From: Dyella japonica A8
GTDB lineage: Bacteria; Pseudomonadota; Gammaproteobacteria; Xanthomonadales; Rhodanobacteraceae
Reading direction: 5' to 3'
Length of the DNA: 64,000 nt
NCBI RefSeq assembly: GCF_000725385.1
Contig: NZ_CP008884.1
Location: 4,402,001-4,466,000 of the forward strand
Shown one piece after another: positions 17,821 to 26,954 of this stretch (positions within the stretch are counted from its first letter, which is position 1; every line of letters begins with the position of its first letter). Below the pieces are notes generated by a model that was not told the DNA's origin, made no database searches, and saw only the letters and a list, made by a program, of their open reading frames with translations. A program made the translations under genes and the position numbers.

Positions 17821-18724
17821 CCGTCACCCCTGCGGAGGCAGGGGTCCAGTTTCTGTAGTGGTCGGTCGTCGCCTCGGGCTCTCCCGCGACCGGGCCGCTT
17901 ACGCAGCGGGCGTTTCGATCGTCTGCCGACGCTCGAGTCACTTTTCTTTGCTGGCCCAAAGAAAAGTAACCCAAAGAAATGGCCTTCAGAGCTGGCAGCA
18001 TTGCGCGGGGATAAGCCCGAACGCTCGAGGAACGTTGGTGCTTGGCGACCTTCGCCGCTACACAGCGGGTACCTCAGAGCGCTTCGCAACGCGCCGCAGC
18101 GCAGAGGGCTTAAGGCGGAGCGTCGTGCCGCTGCGCGGCGCCTCCTTCCGTGCCCTTAGGTCGTTCACGTTGAACATCACTTATCGCTCGTCCTCTCTCC
18201 CTAGAGAGGACTGGGCTGAACCCTGAGGCAGCCTTGTAGGAGCGCACCCTGTGCGCGACAGCCTGACGGAGCGATGATCACCAAACGTTGCGGTCGCGCA
18301 CAGGGTGCGCTCCTACAAGGACGGTCCCGCCACGTCGAACACACCGTCATTCGACACGCCGCGAGGTGCCGCGCAGCGGCACGAGCCGTGCGCTCTGCGC
18401 TTTGGCTTTTGACCTTTGGGTCCCTGTGCGGCGGTGAGGGGTGGACGATCAGGCCCGAAGGGGGATCGGCAGGGACGCCGATCCCTTTTCGACAGGGCAG
18501 GACGCCCTGTCGAAAAGCCCGGCCGCCCCTCACGGACTGGCCGGCTTTACCGGCCAGCGCCAAGCGGGGCGCCCTTCTCTTTGGTTACTTTCTCTTGGGC
18601 AAGCAAGAGAAAGTAACCCGGCCTCCGGCAGGAGGGCGGAAGCCCGCCGCAGGCGAGCCAGGTCGCCATATCGCGACAACCGAGCCCAAAGTCACTGGAT
18701 CCCAGCCTTCGCTGGGATGACGGT
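17821..18724. repeat. Mosaic intergenic repeat, copy R2 (diverged)
   Basis: Same order of parts as R1 and R4 but clearly diverged: the opening CCGTCACCCC palindrome, an intact first hairpin (CTTTTCTTTGCTGGCCC and mate, near 17940), GGGGATAAGCCCGAACGC, a GTAGG-headed REP doublet (18236-18316), a GTCGAAAAG/CTTTTCGAC dyad (near 18485-18515), the second hairpin (near 18590-18615) and a closing CTGGGATGACG. Non-coding. From 18725 to 18865 nothing further is recognisable. Confidence 0.75.
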
Positions 18725-18865
18725 GTCTGTGAAACGGTGAGGCGAGATTGCCCCTCCCCCGCTCCTCAAAGCCCGCAACCATCCATGGTGGCTCCCGCGC
18801 TCCCCAGCAGGAAGAGCGAGAAAAAGCTCGCAGCCCCACACCACATCAGCAACGCGACAAAAAAA

Positions 18866-19690
18866 TCAGCCCCGCTGCCCCCTATCCCAGGCAGCAAAAA
18901 TCCCATGCATCGCCTCCAACCCATCAAACAACGCCGCCGGCCCCGGCTGCAAAATGATCGGCGACTTGATCTCGTAAAGCTCCCCGTCCCGCACGGCAGG
19001 AATCGCATCCCACCCCTCGCGCGCCGCCACCCGCTCCGGCCGAAACCGCTTTCCGCACCATGAGCCAAGAATGATGTCCGGCGCGGCATCCACCACCTCG
19101 CCCGCGTCGGCAAGAATGCGGTGCTTGGCGAGTGACTCCCCTGACATCCGTGGAAACACGTCTTCACCGCCAGCGATGCGGATCAGCTCCGCCACCCACT
19201 GGATGCCCGTGATCAGGGGTTCGTCCCACTCCTCGAAATACACCTTGGGCCGCCGCTTGAACTGCGCAGCCGCCGCTTCGATGCGCGCGATCTGTTGCTC
19301 GGCTTTCTGTGCATAGGCTTCCGCCTTCTCCGCCGCACCCACCATCGCGCCCAGTCGTCGGATGTAAGCGAGGATGCCATCCACGCTGCGGTGATTGCTG
19401 ATCCACACTTCCACGCCCGCCTTGATCAACTCGCGCGCGATATCCGCCTGGATGTCGGAAAAGCCGATCACGAAATCCGGCTGCAGCTTGAGGATCTCGT
19501 CGATCTTCGCGCTGGTGAACGCCGACACCTTCGGCTTTTCCTTGCGTGCCCGCGGCGGGCGCACGGTGAAGCCGGAGATGCCGACGATGCGGTGCTCCTC
19601 GCCGAGTGCATACAGCACTTCGGTGGGTTCTTCGGTAAGGCAGACGATGCGCTGCGGGTAGTGGTCGGCGTTGTTGCGAATATCAGTCAC
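18866..19690 (-). CDS. Cobalamin-binding-protein-like (BtuF fold) without signal peptide
   Basis: A 274-residue member of the Fe/B12 periplasmic-binding fold (COG0614). It has RIVCLTEEPTEVLYALGEEH near the N-terminus, GISGFTVRPP, VSAFTSAKIDEILKLQPDFV and VYFEEWDEPLITGIQW. It starts with GTG at 19690 and the body begins at once with no export signal, so it may act in the cytosol or be a divergent family member. No permease or ATPase is nearby, so the substrate is not shown. It starts 4 bases after the yjbQ stop. Confidence 0.72.
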   Translation of the reverse strand: MTDIRNNADHYPQRIVCLTEEPTEVLYALGEEHRIVGISGFTVRPPRARKEKPKVSAFTSAKIDEILKLQPDFVIGFSDIQADIARELIKAGVEVWISNHRSVDGILAYIRRLGAMVGAAEKAEAYAQKAEQQIARIEAAAAQFKRRPKVYFEEWDEPLITGIQWVAELIRIAGGEDVFPRMSGESLAKHRILADAGEVVDAAPDIILGSWCGKRFRPERVAAREGWDAIPAVRDGELYEIKSPIILQPGPAALFDGLEAMHGIFAAWDRGQRG

Positions 19691-19694
19691 GCGT

Positions 19695-20132
19695 TCAATG
19701 TCCCAACACGGTCACCGTGATCTTGCGCTGGTGCGGATCGAGCCGGTGTTCCCATAGATAGATGCCCTGCCACGTGCCCAGCTGCACCTTGCCCGAATGC
19801 ACCGGCACCACCAGGCTCACGCCGGTGAGGATGGCGCGCACGTGGGCCGGCATGTCGTCCGGGCCTTCTTCGTCGTGGCGGAAAATAGTGTCGCCATCGG
19901 GCACGGCGCGCGCGAACCAGCGCTCCAGGTCGTCGCGCACGGTCGGGTCGGCGTTCTCGCTGATCAGCAACGAGCAACTGGTGTGCAGGCTGAAGATGTT
20001 GACCATGCCGGTGTGCACGCCGCTGGCGGCCACGACCTCACCCACCTTGTCGGTGATCTCGGTGAAACCGCGGCCGCGCGTGTGCACGACAAAGCCATTC
20101 TGGGCGACGTGATCGGCGGGCGTGGCTCGCAT
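19695..20132 (-). CDS. yjbQ: YjbQ / UPF0047 family protein
   Basis: A 145-residue member of the widespread YjbQ family, which can complement thiamine-phosphate synthase in E. coli but whose physiological role is unsettled. Diagnostic features are HTRGRGFTEITDKV, GMVNIFSLHTSCSLLISENA with the metal-ligand His, and the C-terminal VHSGKVQLGTWQGIYLWEHR. It precedes the BtuF-like gene and follows pdxH, both on the minus strand. Confidence 0.88.
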   Translation of the reverse strand: MRATPADHVAQNGFVVHTRGRGFTEITDKVGEVVAASGVHTGMVNIFSLHTSCSLLISENADPTVRDDLERWFARAVPDGDTIFRHDEEGPDDMPAHVRAILTGVSLVVPVHSGKVQLGTWQGIYLWEHRLDPHQRKITVTVLGH

Positions 20133-20164
20133 GCGAAGGGCCTCCGAATGGCTAGGGGATCGAC

Positions 20165-20752
20165 TCAGGGGTAAAGCAGGCGGCTCGTCCAGGTCTGGCC
20201 ATGACGGCTCCAGCGCACGCGTTCGTGCAACCGGTATTCGGCGCCGTACCAGAACTCCACCATGTCAGGTTCCACCACGTAGCCGCCCCAGTGCGGCGGG
20301 CGAGGTACGTCGCGGCCTTCGAATTCGTGTTCGTAGCGGGCGTAGCGCTGCTCGAACGTCTCGCGGTCGGGCAAGGTCTGCGATTGCAGCGACGCCCAGG
20401 CCCCCAGCTGGCTGGCGCGCGGACGCGAGGCGAAGTACGCATCGGACTCTTCGGGCAGCAACTTGCGCGCCAGACCTTCCACGCGCACCTGCACCGCGTC
20501 GCGCAACTGCTTCCAGTGGAAGCACAGCGCCACTTGCGGGTGTGCCTCGACCTGGCTGCCCTTGTCGCTTTCGTAGTTTGTATAGAAACGGAAGCCGCGC
20601 TCGTCGGCGCCCTTGAGCAGCACGATGCGTGAGCTCACGCGGCCGGCGGCATCGACGGTGGCCAGGCTCATCGCGGTCGGCTCGGGCTCTCCCGCCTGGC
20701 CGGCCTCGTCAAGCAGTTGCACAAATGTGTCAAGTATTTCTCGTTTCAGCAT
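20165..20752 (-). CDS. pdxH: Pyridoxine/pyridoxamine 5'-phosphate oxidase
   Basis: A 195-residue FMN enzyme oxidising PNP or PMP to pyridoxal 5'-phosphate. Conserved segments are AMSLATVDAAGRVSSRIVLL, GFRFYTNYESDKGSQ (phosphate and FMN binding), QVRVEGLARKL, YFASRPRASQLGAWAS and the C-terminal WGGYVVEP and EYRLHERVRW. It is slightly shorter at the N-terminus than E. coli PdxH. It is divergent from the kinase gene at 20794, with a 41-base gap. Confidence 0.95.
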   Translation of the reverse strand: MLKREILDTFVQLLDEAGQAGEPEPTAMSLATVDAAGRVSSRIVLLKGADERGFRFYTNYESDKGSQVEAHPQVALCFHWKQLRDAVQVRVEGLARKLLPEESDAYFASRPRASQLGAWASLQSQTLPDRETFEQRYARYEHEFEGRDVPRPPHWGGYVVEPDMVEFWYGAEYRLHERVRWSRHGQTWTSRLLYP

Positions 20753-20793
20753 GGGGGTCTTGAATCGTGGCCGGAGCGCGCCATCATGGCGAA

Positions 20794-21624
20794 ATGTCTC
20801 CAGATGCTAGCACGCAGAATTCGACCCTGGCCGGGCATTTGCTCGACCAGTATGCCGGCCGCATCGCCCGCGCCCGGCGCCCCTACCTGCTGGGCCTATC
20901 CGGCCTGCAGGGCAGCGGCAAGAGCACCCTGGCGCGGGAGATGAAGACCCAGGCCGAGGCCCGTGGCTGGCCAACCGAAGTGCTGTCGCTGGACGACTTC
21001 TATTATTCGCGAAGCGAACGTGAAGTCCTTGCTCACCAGATCCATCCCCTGCTGCGCACCCGCGGCGTGCCGGGCACGCACGAAATCGAGCTGCTCATGT
21101 CGGTGCTGGCCGCGTTGCCGCAGGCGTCTGACAAGTTGCCGGTGGAACACCCCCGCTTCGACAAGGGGCGCGACACGCGCTTGGCGCCATCGAAGTGGTC
21201 CAAGGTGACCCGGCCACCCCGGCTGGTGATTCTGGAAGGCTGGGCGCTGGGCCTGCGCCCGCAGTTGCTGGCCGCGCTGGAGGAACCGGTGAACGCGCTG
21301 GAGCGCGACGAAGATCCGGAAGGCACCTGGCGCCACTGGGTCAACAAGCAGCTGCGCAGCTACCAGCCGCTGTGGCGCAAGCTGGACGCCCTGATCGTGC
21401 TGCAGGCGCCGAACTGGGGCATCGTGCGCCAGTGGCGCAGCGAGCAGGAAGAAGAACTGCTGGCCCGCCACGCACCGCTGGCCATGGACGCCGAGGCCAT
21501 GGTGCGCTTCCTTGCCCACTACGAACGCCTGAGCCGCCATGCGCTCGCCACCCTGCCCGCGTTGGCCGACACCACGGTGGAGTACGACGATGAGCGTCAT
21601 GTCATCGCCGTCAACCACAGTTGA
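20794..21624 (+). CDS. Kinase of the D-glycerate 3-kinase (GLYK) family
   Basis: A 276-residue cytosolic P-loop kinase. Walker A is GLQGSGKS (about 37-44); the family pattern continues with LSLDDFYYSRSEREVLA, RGVPGTHEIELL and PRLVILEGWALGLRP. These fit plant/bacterial glycerate kinase and uridine-kinase-like relatives; D-glycerate 3-phosphorylation is the best guess. The ATG at 20794 is preferred to a GTG at 20767, though neither has a strong ribosome site. Confidence 0.75.
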   Translation: MSPDASTQNSTLAGHLLDQYAGRIARARRPYLLGLSGLQGSGKSTLAREMKTQAEARGWPTEVLSLDDFYYSRSEREVLAHQIHPLLRTRGVPGTHEIELLMSVLAALPQASDKLPVEHPRFDKGRDTRLAPSKWSKVTRPPRLVILEGWALGLRPQLLAALEEPVNALERDEDPEGTWRHWVNKQLRSYQPLWRKLDALIVLQAPNWGIVRQWRSEQEEELLARHAPLAMDAEAMVRFLAHYERLSRHALATLPALADTTVEYDDERHVIAVNHS

Positions 21625-21671
21625 CGCTTAGAACCTGTTTAAGGCCTCGCCCTGGACATCAATCGTCCTCA

Positions 21672-21834
21672 CCGTCATTCCGGCGCAGGCCGGAAGCGCT
21701 TTTCAACAGCCGAATGGCTGGTCATCCAGTGGCGACTAAGCGAGGTGGTCGCGATAGTCGGCCATATTCTGGATATTGCCTTGCGAAAACCGGATGTAAC
21801 CGCTACTGGATTCCGGCCTGCGCCGGAATGACGA
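21672..21834. repeat. dRS3-like inverted repeat pair
   Basis: CCGTCATTCCGGCGCAGGCC... at 21672 and the reverse complement ending at 21834, with about 110 bases of spacer that contains a fragment (AGCGCTTTTCAACAGCCG) also found in the mosaic repeats. It lies between two convergent genes and may act as a bidirectional terminator. Confidence 0.7.
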
Positions 21835-21863
21835 GTGGCAAGAATGTAGGCTGTGACGGGCTC

Positions 21864-22208
21864 CTAGGTCGTGGGCTCCACCTGCACTGCCGTGCCGTAG
21901 GCCAGCACTTCGGTCACGCCTTCGGCGACGTCGTTCGCGTCGTAGCGCATTCCAATGACAGCATTGGCCCCACGCTCCGCCGCATGCCGAAGCATCAGCT
22001 CAAAAGCTTCCTCGCGCGCCTTCTCGCATAGCTCCGTGTAGATGGTGATGTTGCCGCCCACCAGCGTCTGCAAGGCCGCGCCCAGGTTGCCCACCACGCT
22101 GCGCGAACGCACGGTGATGCCGCGCACGATGCCCATGGGGCGCACGATGCGGTGACCCGGCAACTCATTGCCGGTGGTGACCATGTGAAGCGAAATGGCG
22201 TTGGGCAT
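21864..22208 (-). CDS. YbjQ / UPF0145 family protein
   Basis: A 114-residue protein of the YbjQ family, a small fold described as heavy-metal-binding-like but of unproven function. Typical parts are [55 protein letters not shown] and [11 protein letters not shown]. The ATG at 22208, behind a GGGAGA site, is chosen over longer in-frame options that lack homology. Confidence 0.85.
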   Translation of the reverse strand: MPNAISLHMVTTGNELPGHRIVRPMGIVRGITVRSRSVVGNLGAALQTLVGGNITIYTELCEKAREEAFELMLRHAAERGANAVIGMRYDANDVAEGVTEVLAYGTAVQVEPTT

Positions 22209-22287
22209 GGAACCGTCTCCCGGGTTGCGTGGAGTTGAAAGGAACGCCGCTGCGCGCCGCTTGCCTGCAACATGCGCGGAAGGTGAC

Positions 22288-23121
22288 TCAGTCGCCTTCC
22301 AGCAGCGCGGCGTAACCGTCGCGTGCATCCGGCCACTGCGGCACGAAACCACTGGCGCGCAGCCGCGCGTTGCTCAACCGCTTGCTTCCCACGCCCGGCG
22401 GCGCCGCGCCATCACCCGGTGTCGGTGCGTCCACGCGTCGCGCAAGCTCATCGTAGAGCACGTCGAGCGGCAGCGGTGTGTTGTCGACGCCGAGATAAAG
22501 TGGCAAGGGATCGCGCAGGAACAGCAGGTGCACGATGGCCGCGGCCGCGTCGTCCACGTGGATACGGTTCGCCCAGTGCGGCGGATCACGCGGCACACGC
22601 GCCACGCCCGCGCGCAGTCTTTCGATCAGTTGCAGCCGGCCGGGACCATAGAGTCCCGCCAGCCGCAGCGCGACCGATGGTGCGTGCTCATGCGCGTAGC
22701 GCTCGGCATCCAGCAGCACGCGGCCATTGAAGCCGGGCGGATCGGCCGGTGTGTCCTCGTCGACCCATGCATCGCCGTGCTCGCCATAGACGGCGCTGGA
22801 GGAAACGAACACCAGCCGTTGCAAACTCGCACGATCGAGTGCGTCCAGCAGATGCCGCAAGCCATCGACGAACACGGCGCGATACAGCGCCTCGTCCCGC
22901 GCATCGGGCGTAGGCAGGTAGACGACGTGACTGATGCCGTCCGGCAAATTGCGCAGCGATTCGGGCTTGGTCAGGTCGCCGCGGATGCCGTGGATACCGT
23001 CTTGCCCCGGCGCGGCCACGCCGCGTCGCAGCGCCCATACCTCGTCGCCGCGCGCCCGCAACCGCTGCGCCACGCGCAGTCCGACGTCGCCCGCGCCGGC
23101 GATGAGTACCCGCACGCTCAT
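22288..23121 (-). CDS. NAD(P)-dependent epimerase/dehydratase (YeeZ-like extended SDR)
   Basis: A 277-residue Rossmann-fold protein with nucleotide motif [17 protein letters not shown] near the N-terminus, [15 protein letters not shown] (active-site Ser and Tyr region), [11 protein letters not shown] and [16 protein letters not shown]. It resembles YeeZ-type SDRs; the usual catalytic YxxxK is not clear, so the activity is uncertain. It is divergent from aroK with a 58-base gap. Confidence 0.8.
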   Translation of the reverse strand: MSVRVLIAGAGDVGLRVAQRLRARGDEVWALRRGVAAPGQDGIHGIRGDLTKPESLRNLPDGISHVVYLPTPDARDEALYRAVFVDGLRHLLDALDRASLQRLVFVSSSAVYGEHGDAWVDEDTPADPPGFNGRVLLDAERYAHEHAPSVALRLAGLYGPGRLQLIERLRAGVARVPRDPPHWANRIHVDDAAAAIVHLLFLRDPLPLYLGVDNTPLPLDVLYDELARRVDAPTPGDGAAPPGVGSKRLSNARLRASGFVPQWPDARDGYAALLEGD

Positions 23122-23179
23122 GGCAGGTCTCCCGCCAGACGGCCCAACCGCGCGCTTTCGCGCCTGTTAGCATTCACCC

Positions 23180-23719
23180 ATGAATCCATCGTGCAACCTG
23201 TTTATCGTCGGCCCCACCGGCGCCGGCAAGACGACCATCGGCCGTCGCCTGGCGGATCATTATGGGCTGAGCTTCGTCGATCTCGACCAGGAGATCGAGC
23301 GGGCCTGTGGCGTGCCGGTCAGCGCCGTGTTCGAGATCGAGGGCGAAACCGGCTTCCGCCAGCGTGAAAGCACCCTGCTGGCCGAGTACAGCGCACGCCG
23401 CGGCGTGGTGATGGCCACCGGCGCTGGCGCGGTGCTCGACCCCGCCAACCGCCGCTTGCTCAGCGAGCGCGGCTACGTGCTGTGGCTGCAGGCCACGCTG
23501 GAACAACAGTTGGAGCGCCTGGCGCAGGATCGCCAGCGCCCGCTGCTGGCCGGCGTGGACCGCGCCGAACGACTCGCCGCCATGGCGCAGCAACGCACGC
23601 CGCTCTACGAGGAAGTCGCGGACTTGGCGATTCCCGGCGAGCACGAAACCGTCCACGCCGCCAGCGAACGCAGCATTCTCCTGATCGACCAACATTGGCA
23701 ACGGCAGCACGCAGCATGA
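23180..23719 (+). CDS. aroK: Shikimate kinase
   Basis: A 179-residue kinase for step five of the shikimate pathway. Walker A is GPTGAGKT (11-18), followed by [13 protein letters not shown] (shikimate/Mg Asp) and [10 protein letters not shown] (shikimate Arg). The glycine-rich shikimate loop reads ATGAGAVL rather than the usual GGG. There is no ribosome site before the ATG, and a TAGCAT box (23168-23173) sits just upstream, so the mRNA may be nearly leaderless. The stop overlaps aroB by four bases (ATGA). Confidence 0.95.
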   Translation: MNPSCNLFIVGPTGAGKTTIGRRLADHYGLSFVDLDQEIERACGVPVSAVFEIEGETGFRQRESTLLAEYSARRGVVMATGAGAVLDPANRRLLSERGYVLWLQATLEQQLERLAQDRQRPLLAGVDRAERLAAMAQQRTPLYEEVADLAIPGEHETVHAASERSILLIDQHWQRQHAA

Positions 23720-24807
23720 CATCCACGCCCCGCACCATCGACGTCGCCCTGGGCGATCGCAGCTATCCCGTCTGGATCGGGCCCGGCCTGCTCAACGACC
23801 ACGCCCGTTGGCGCGCCGCGCTGCGCGGCCGGCATGCACTGGTGATCAGCAACACCACGGTCGCGCCGCTCTACCTGGACCGCGTCGCGGAAGGGCTGGA
23901 CGGCCTGACTTGGTCGTCGTTCCTGATCGACGACGGCGAGGCGCACAAGACCTTCGCAAACGTCGGCCTTGCATTGGACGCGCTGGCGCAACTGGGCGCC
24001 ACGCGCGATGCCTGCGTGGTCGCACTGGGCGGCGGCGTGGTGGGCGACCTCGCCGGCTTCAGCGCGGCCTGCTGGATGCGCGGCATCGATTTCATCCAGA
24101 TGCCGACCACGCTGCTATCGATGGTGGATTCCTCGGTGGGCGGCAAGACCGGTGTGAACCTGCCCGCCGGCAAGAACCTCGTGGGCGCCTTCCACCAGCC
24201 GCGCGCGGTGATCGCCGATACCGACACCCTCGCCACCCTGCCCGAGCGCGAGTACCGCGCCGGCCTCGCCGAGGTGGTGAAAGGCGCCGCCATTGGCGAT
24301 CCCGCGTTCTTCGCGTGGCTGGAAGCGCATGCGGCCGCACTGAATGCACGCCAGACCGGCCCGCTGATCGAGGCCATCGCCCGCAAAGTGCAATACAAGG
24401 CCGGCGTGGTGGCGCGCGACGAAACCGAACAGGGCGAGCGCGCCCTGCTCAACCTGGGGCATACGTTCGGCCATGCGCTGGAAACGGCGGGCAAGTACAA
24501 GGTGTTGTTGCACGGCGAGGGCGTGGCGGTAGGCATGTTGCTCGCTGCCCAGTTGTCGGAGCGCCTGGGCATGAGCGAAGCGGCCGATACGGCACGCCTG
24601 CATCGGCTGCTCGATGCGGTGGGTTTGCCAACGGCGATTCCGGCGGGCATGGATCCGGCGCAATTGCTGGCGCTGATGCGGCTGGACAAGAAGAACCTCG
24701 CGGGGACGCTGCGGTTGATCCTGTGGCGGGGTATTGGCCGCGCGGAGATTGTTGGCGGGGTGGATGAGGCGCAGGTGATGGCGGTGTTGGAGGCGGCGGT
24801 TCGCTGA
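23716..24807 (+). CDS. aroB: 3-dehydroquinate synthase
   Basis: A 363-residue NAD- and metal-dependent enzyme making dehydroquinate from DAHP, the second shikimate step. It carries [50 protein letters not shown], the metal-ligand [10 protein letters not shown] and the zinc-binding [12 protein letters not shown]. The ATG at 23716 overlaps the aroK stop. aroK-aroB is the conserved proteobacterial pair. Confidence 0.97.
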   Translation: MTSTPRTIDVALGDRSYPVWIGPGLLNDHARWRAALRGRHALVISNTTVAPLYLDRVAEGLDGLTWSSFLIDDGEAHKTFANVGLALDALAQLGATRDACVVALGGGVVGDLAGFSAACWMRGIDFIQMPTTLLSMVDSSVGGKTGVNLPAGKNLVGAFHQPRAVIADTDTLATLPEREYRAGLAEVVKGAAIGDPAFFAWLEAHAAALNARQTGPLIEAIARKVQYKAGVVARDETEQGERALLNLGHTFGHALETAGKYKVLLHGEGVAVGMLLAAQLSERLGMSEAADTARLHRLLDAVGLPTAIPAGMDPAQLLALMRLDKKNLAGTLRLILWRGIGRAEIVGGVDEAQVMAVLEAAVR

Positions 24808-24826
24808 CGATGCCTGCTTCGTAGGC

Positions 24827-24898
24827 GTCGCGCACAGGGTGCGCTCCCACCCAAAAGCACCAGAACGCCCACGTGTGGGAGCGCACCCTGTGCGCGAC
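24827..24898. repeat. REP doublet (GTGGG/GTAGG family) after aroB
   Basis: GTCGCGCACAGGGTGCG... at 24827-24850 and the inverse at 24875-24898, giving a hairpin with a 24-base loop just downstream of aroB; a plausible 3'-end structure. Here the outward arrangement is opposite to the copies at 11615 and 41577. Confidence 0.78.
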
Positions 24899-25041
24899 AG
24901 CTGCGCCACGTCGTTGCCGCTCCATCGGATATTGGCGACGCGCCGAGACCAGCGACGCATCGCCGCACTCGCCCCTCAGGCCCCAAGCCTTCTAGAATGC
25001 GGGTTCTGCGGCCCACTGCCCTCCTCTTCGAAACGGACTCC

Positions 25042-25302
25042 ATGCGCCTTTACCTGCAAGCCGTGACCGCGACCACCGAAGCGCCGCGCTACGTCCAGAT
25101 CGTGCTGGAGCAGGATCTGCTGGGCGGCTGGACGCTGTATCGCGAATCCGGCGTGCAGGGCGGCAAGGCCACACTCAAGCGCGAGCAGTTCCTGGAGCGC
25201 GACGACGCGCTCGCCGCGTTCGAAAAGGCACGCGATGCGCAGATCAAGCGCGGCTTCCGCGTGATGTTCAGCCAGGGCCAGGACGGCCCCTACGGATCCT
25301 GA
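25042..25302 (+). CDS. Small WGR-domain protein
   Basis: An 86-residue protein consisting of a single WGR domain, a nucleic-acid-binding module best known from PARPs and some bacterial MolR-type proteins. Visible features are [31 protein letters not shown] with GG-W replacing the classic [13 protein letters not shown] and a helical C-terminus. The ATG at 25042 precedes the domain directly. It ends one base before hemE, so the two are probably co-transcribed; a TAGAAT box at 24993 may be their -10. Confidence 0.72.
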   Translation: MRLYLQAVTATTEAPRYVQIVLEQDLLGGWTLYRESGVQGGKATLKREQFLERDDALAAFEKARDAQIKRGFRVMFSQGQDGPYGS

Positions 25303-25303
25303 A

Positions 25304-26371
25304 ATGACTGAAGCGTTGAAGAACGACCGCTTCCTGCGCGCGCTGCGCCGGGAGCCCACGGATACCACGCCCGTATGGGTCATGCGCCAGGCCGGCCGCT
25401 ACCTGCCGGAATACCGTGCCACCCGCGCCCGCGCCGGCAGCTTCATGGCCTTGGCGCAAAGTCCGGAGCTGGCCTGCGAGGTCACGCTGCAGCCGCTGGA
25501 ACGCTTTGAGCTGGACGCGGCCATCCTGTTCTCCGACATCCTCACCATTCCCGACGCCATGGGCCTGGGCCTGAGCTTTGCCCATGGCGAAGGCCCGCAG
25601 TTCGCGCATCCGGTGCGGACGAAGGCCGACATCGAGAAGCTGGCCGTGCCGGACATGGACGGCGAGCTGCGCTACGTGATGGACGCGGTGCGCCTGATCC
25701 GCCAGGAGCTGCACGGCCGCGTGCCGCTGATCGGTTTCTCTGGCAGCCCGTGGACGCTGGCCTGCTACATGGTGGAAGGCCAGGGCTCACGCGACTTCGC
25801 CCGCCTCAAGGCCATGTGCTGGAGCGAGCCCACCCTTGCCCACCGCTTGCTCGACACCCTGGCCCAGGCGGTCGCCGCCTACCTGATCGCCCAGGCCGAG
25901 GCCGGCGCGCAGGCGCTGATGGTGTTCGACACCTGGGGCGGCTTGCTCGGCCCCGCGCCGTTTCGCGAGTTTTCGCTGCGCCACATGGCCCAGGTGGTCG
26001 AGGCACTGAAAGCCCACCCGGCCAGCCGCGAGCTGCCGGTGATCCTGTTCTCCAAGGGCGCCGGCCGGCACCTTTCCGCCATGGCCGACACGGGCTGCGC
26101 CGCGCTGGGCGTGGACTGGACCATCGATCTCGCTGACGCCCGCCAGGCCGTGGCCGGCCGTGTGGCGCTGCAGGGCAACCTGGACCCGGCCATCCTGCTG
26201 GCCGACCCGGACGTGATCCGCCGCGAGGTACGCCGCGTGCTGGACAGCTACGGCGACCACCCCGGCCACGTGTTCAACCTGGGGCATGGCATTACGCCGG
26301 AAGTGAATCCCGAGCATGTGAAGGTGCTGGTGGATGAGGTTCACGCGTACGGGCGGCAGTTGCGCGGCTAA
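25304..26371 (+). CDS. hemE: Uroporphyrinogen decarboxylase
   Basis: A 355-residue cytosolic enzyme converting uroporphyrinogen III to coproporphyrinogen III in haem synthesis. It shows the signature [18 protein letters not shown], the catalytic Asp region [48 protein letters not shown] and [15 protein letters not shown]. Length is standard. Confidence 0.97.
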   Translation: MTEALKNDRFLRALRREPTDTTPVWVMRQAGRYLPEYRATRARAGSFMALAQSPELACEVTLQPLERFELDAAILFSDILTIPDAMGLGLSFAHGEGPQFAHPVRTKADIEKLAVPDMDGELRYVMDAVRLIRQELHGRVPLIGFSGSPWTLACYMVEGQGSRDFARLKAMCWSEPTLAHRLLDTLAQAVAAYLIAQAEAGAQALMVFDTWGGLLGPAPFREFSLRHMAQVVEALKAHPASRELPVILFSKGAGRHLSAMADTGCAALGVDWTIDLADARQAVAGRVALQGNLDPAILLADPDVIRREVRRVLDSYGDHPGHVFNLGHGITPEVNPEHVKVLVDEVHAYGRQLRG

Positions 26372-26394
26372 GCCGCGACGGCTCCCCCAGGAGC

Positions 26395-26775
26395 GATGTG
26401 CAGCGAAGCTGTACGAGCCTTCGCCTTCGAGCTTTTGACCTTCGGGCCCCCTTGAGCGGCGGTGAGGGGCGGACGATCAGGCCCCGCAGGGGTGCCGGGC
26501 AGAACGCCCGGCACTTTTCGTCGGGGCAGGAGCCCCGTCGAAAAGCCCGGCCGACCCTCACGGACTGGCCGGCGTAGCCGGACAGCGCCGCGATGGGGGT
26601 GCCCTTCTCTTTGGTTACTTTCTCTTGGGCAAGCAAGAGAAAGTGACCCGGCCTCCGGCAGGAGGTCGGAACGCCCGCTGCGTAAGCGGCCAGATCGCGG
26701 GATCGCACGAGGCGATAGCCGATCACAGCTGAAACTGGATCCCGGCCTGCGCCGGGATGACGGCTAAAGAATGAA
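26395..26775. repeat. Mosaic intergenic repeat, right half only (R3)
   Basis: Carries only the second half of the R1/R2 mosaic: a TTTTCGTCGGGGC dyad, the hairpin CTTTCTCTTGGGCAAG with mate CAAGAGAAAG (about 26620-26645), the GCGTAAGCGGCCAG segment and a closing CCGGCCTGCGCCGGGATGACG. It shows that the two halves move or persist independently. From 26776 to the valS start nothing is recognised except a possible TACAAT -10 box at 26892. Confidence 0.72.
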
Positions 26776-26954
26776 ACACCGGGGCGAGCACCCGCCCCTC
26801 GCCCCAGCCCTCTCCCCGGAGGGAGAGGGAGGAAAAGCGGCGACGCAAGGCCGGCTGCCAGCCAGAAATGGCACCCCAGCGCCCCCACCCGTACAATCGA
26901 CCCTTTACCGTCAATCCCCACGCGCCCGCCCCGGCGCGCAAACGCGAGCCCCTG

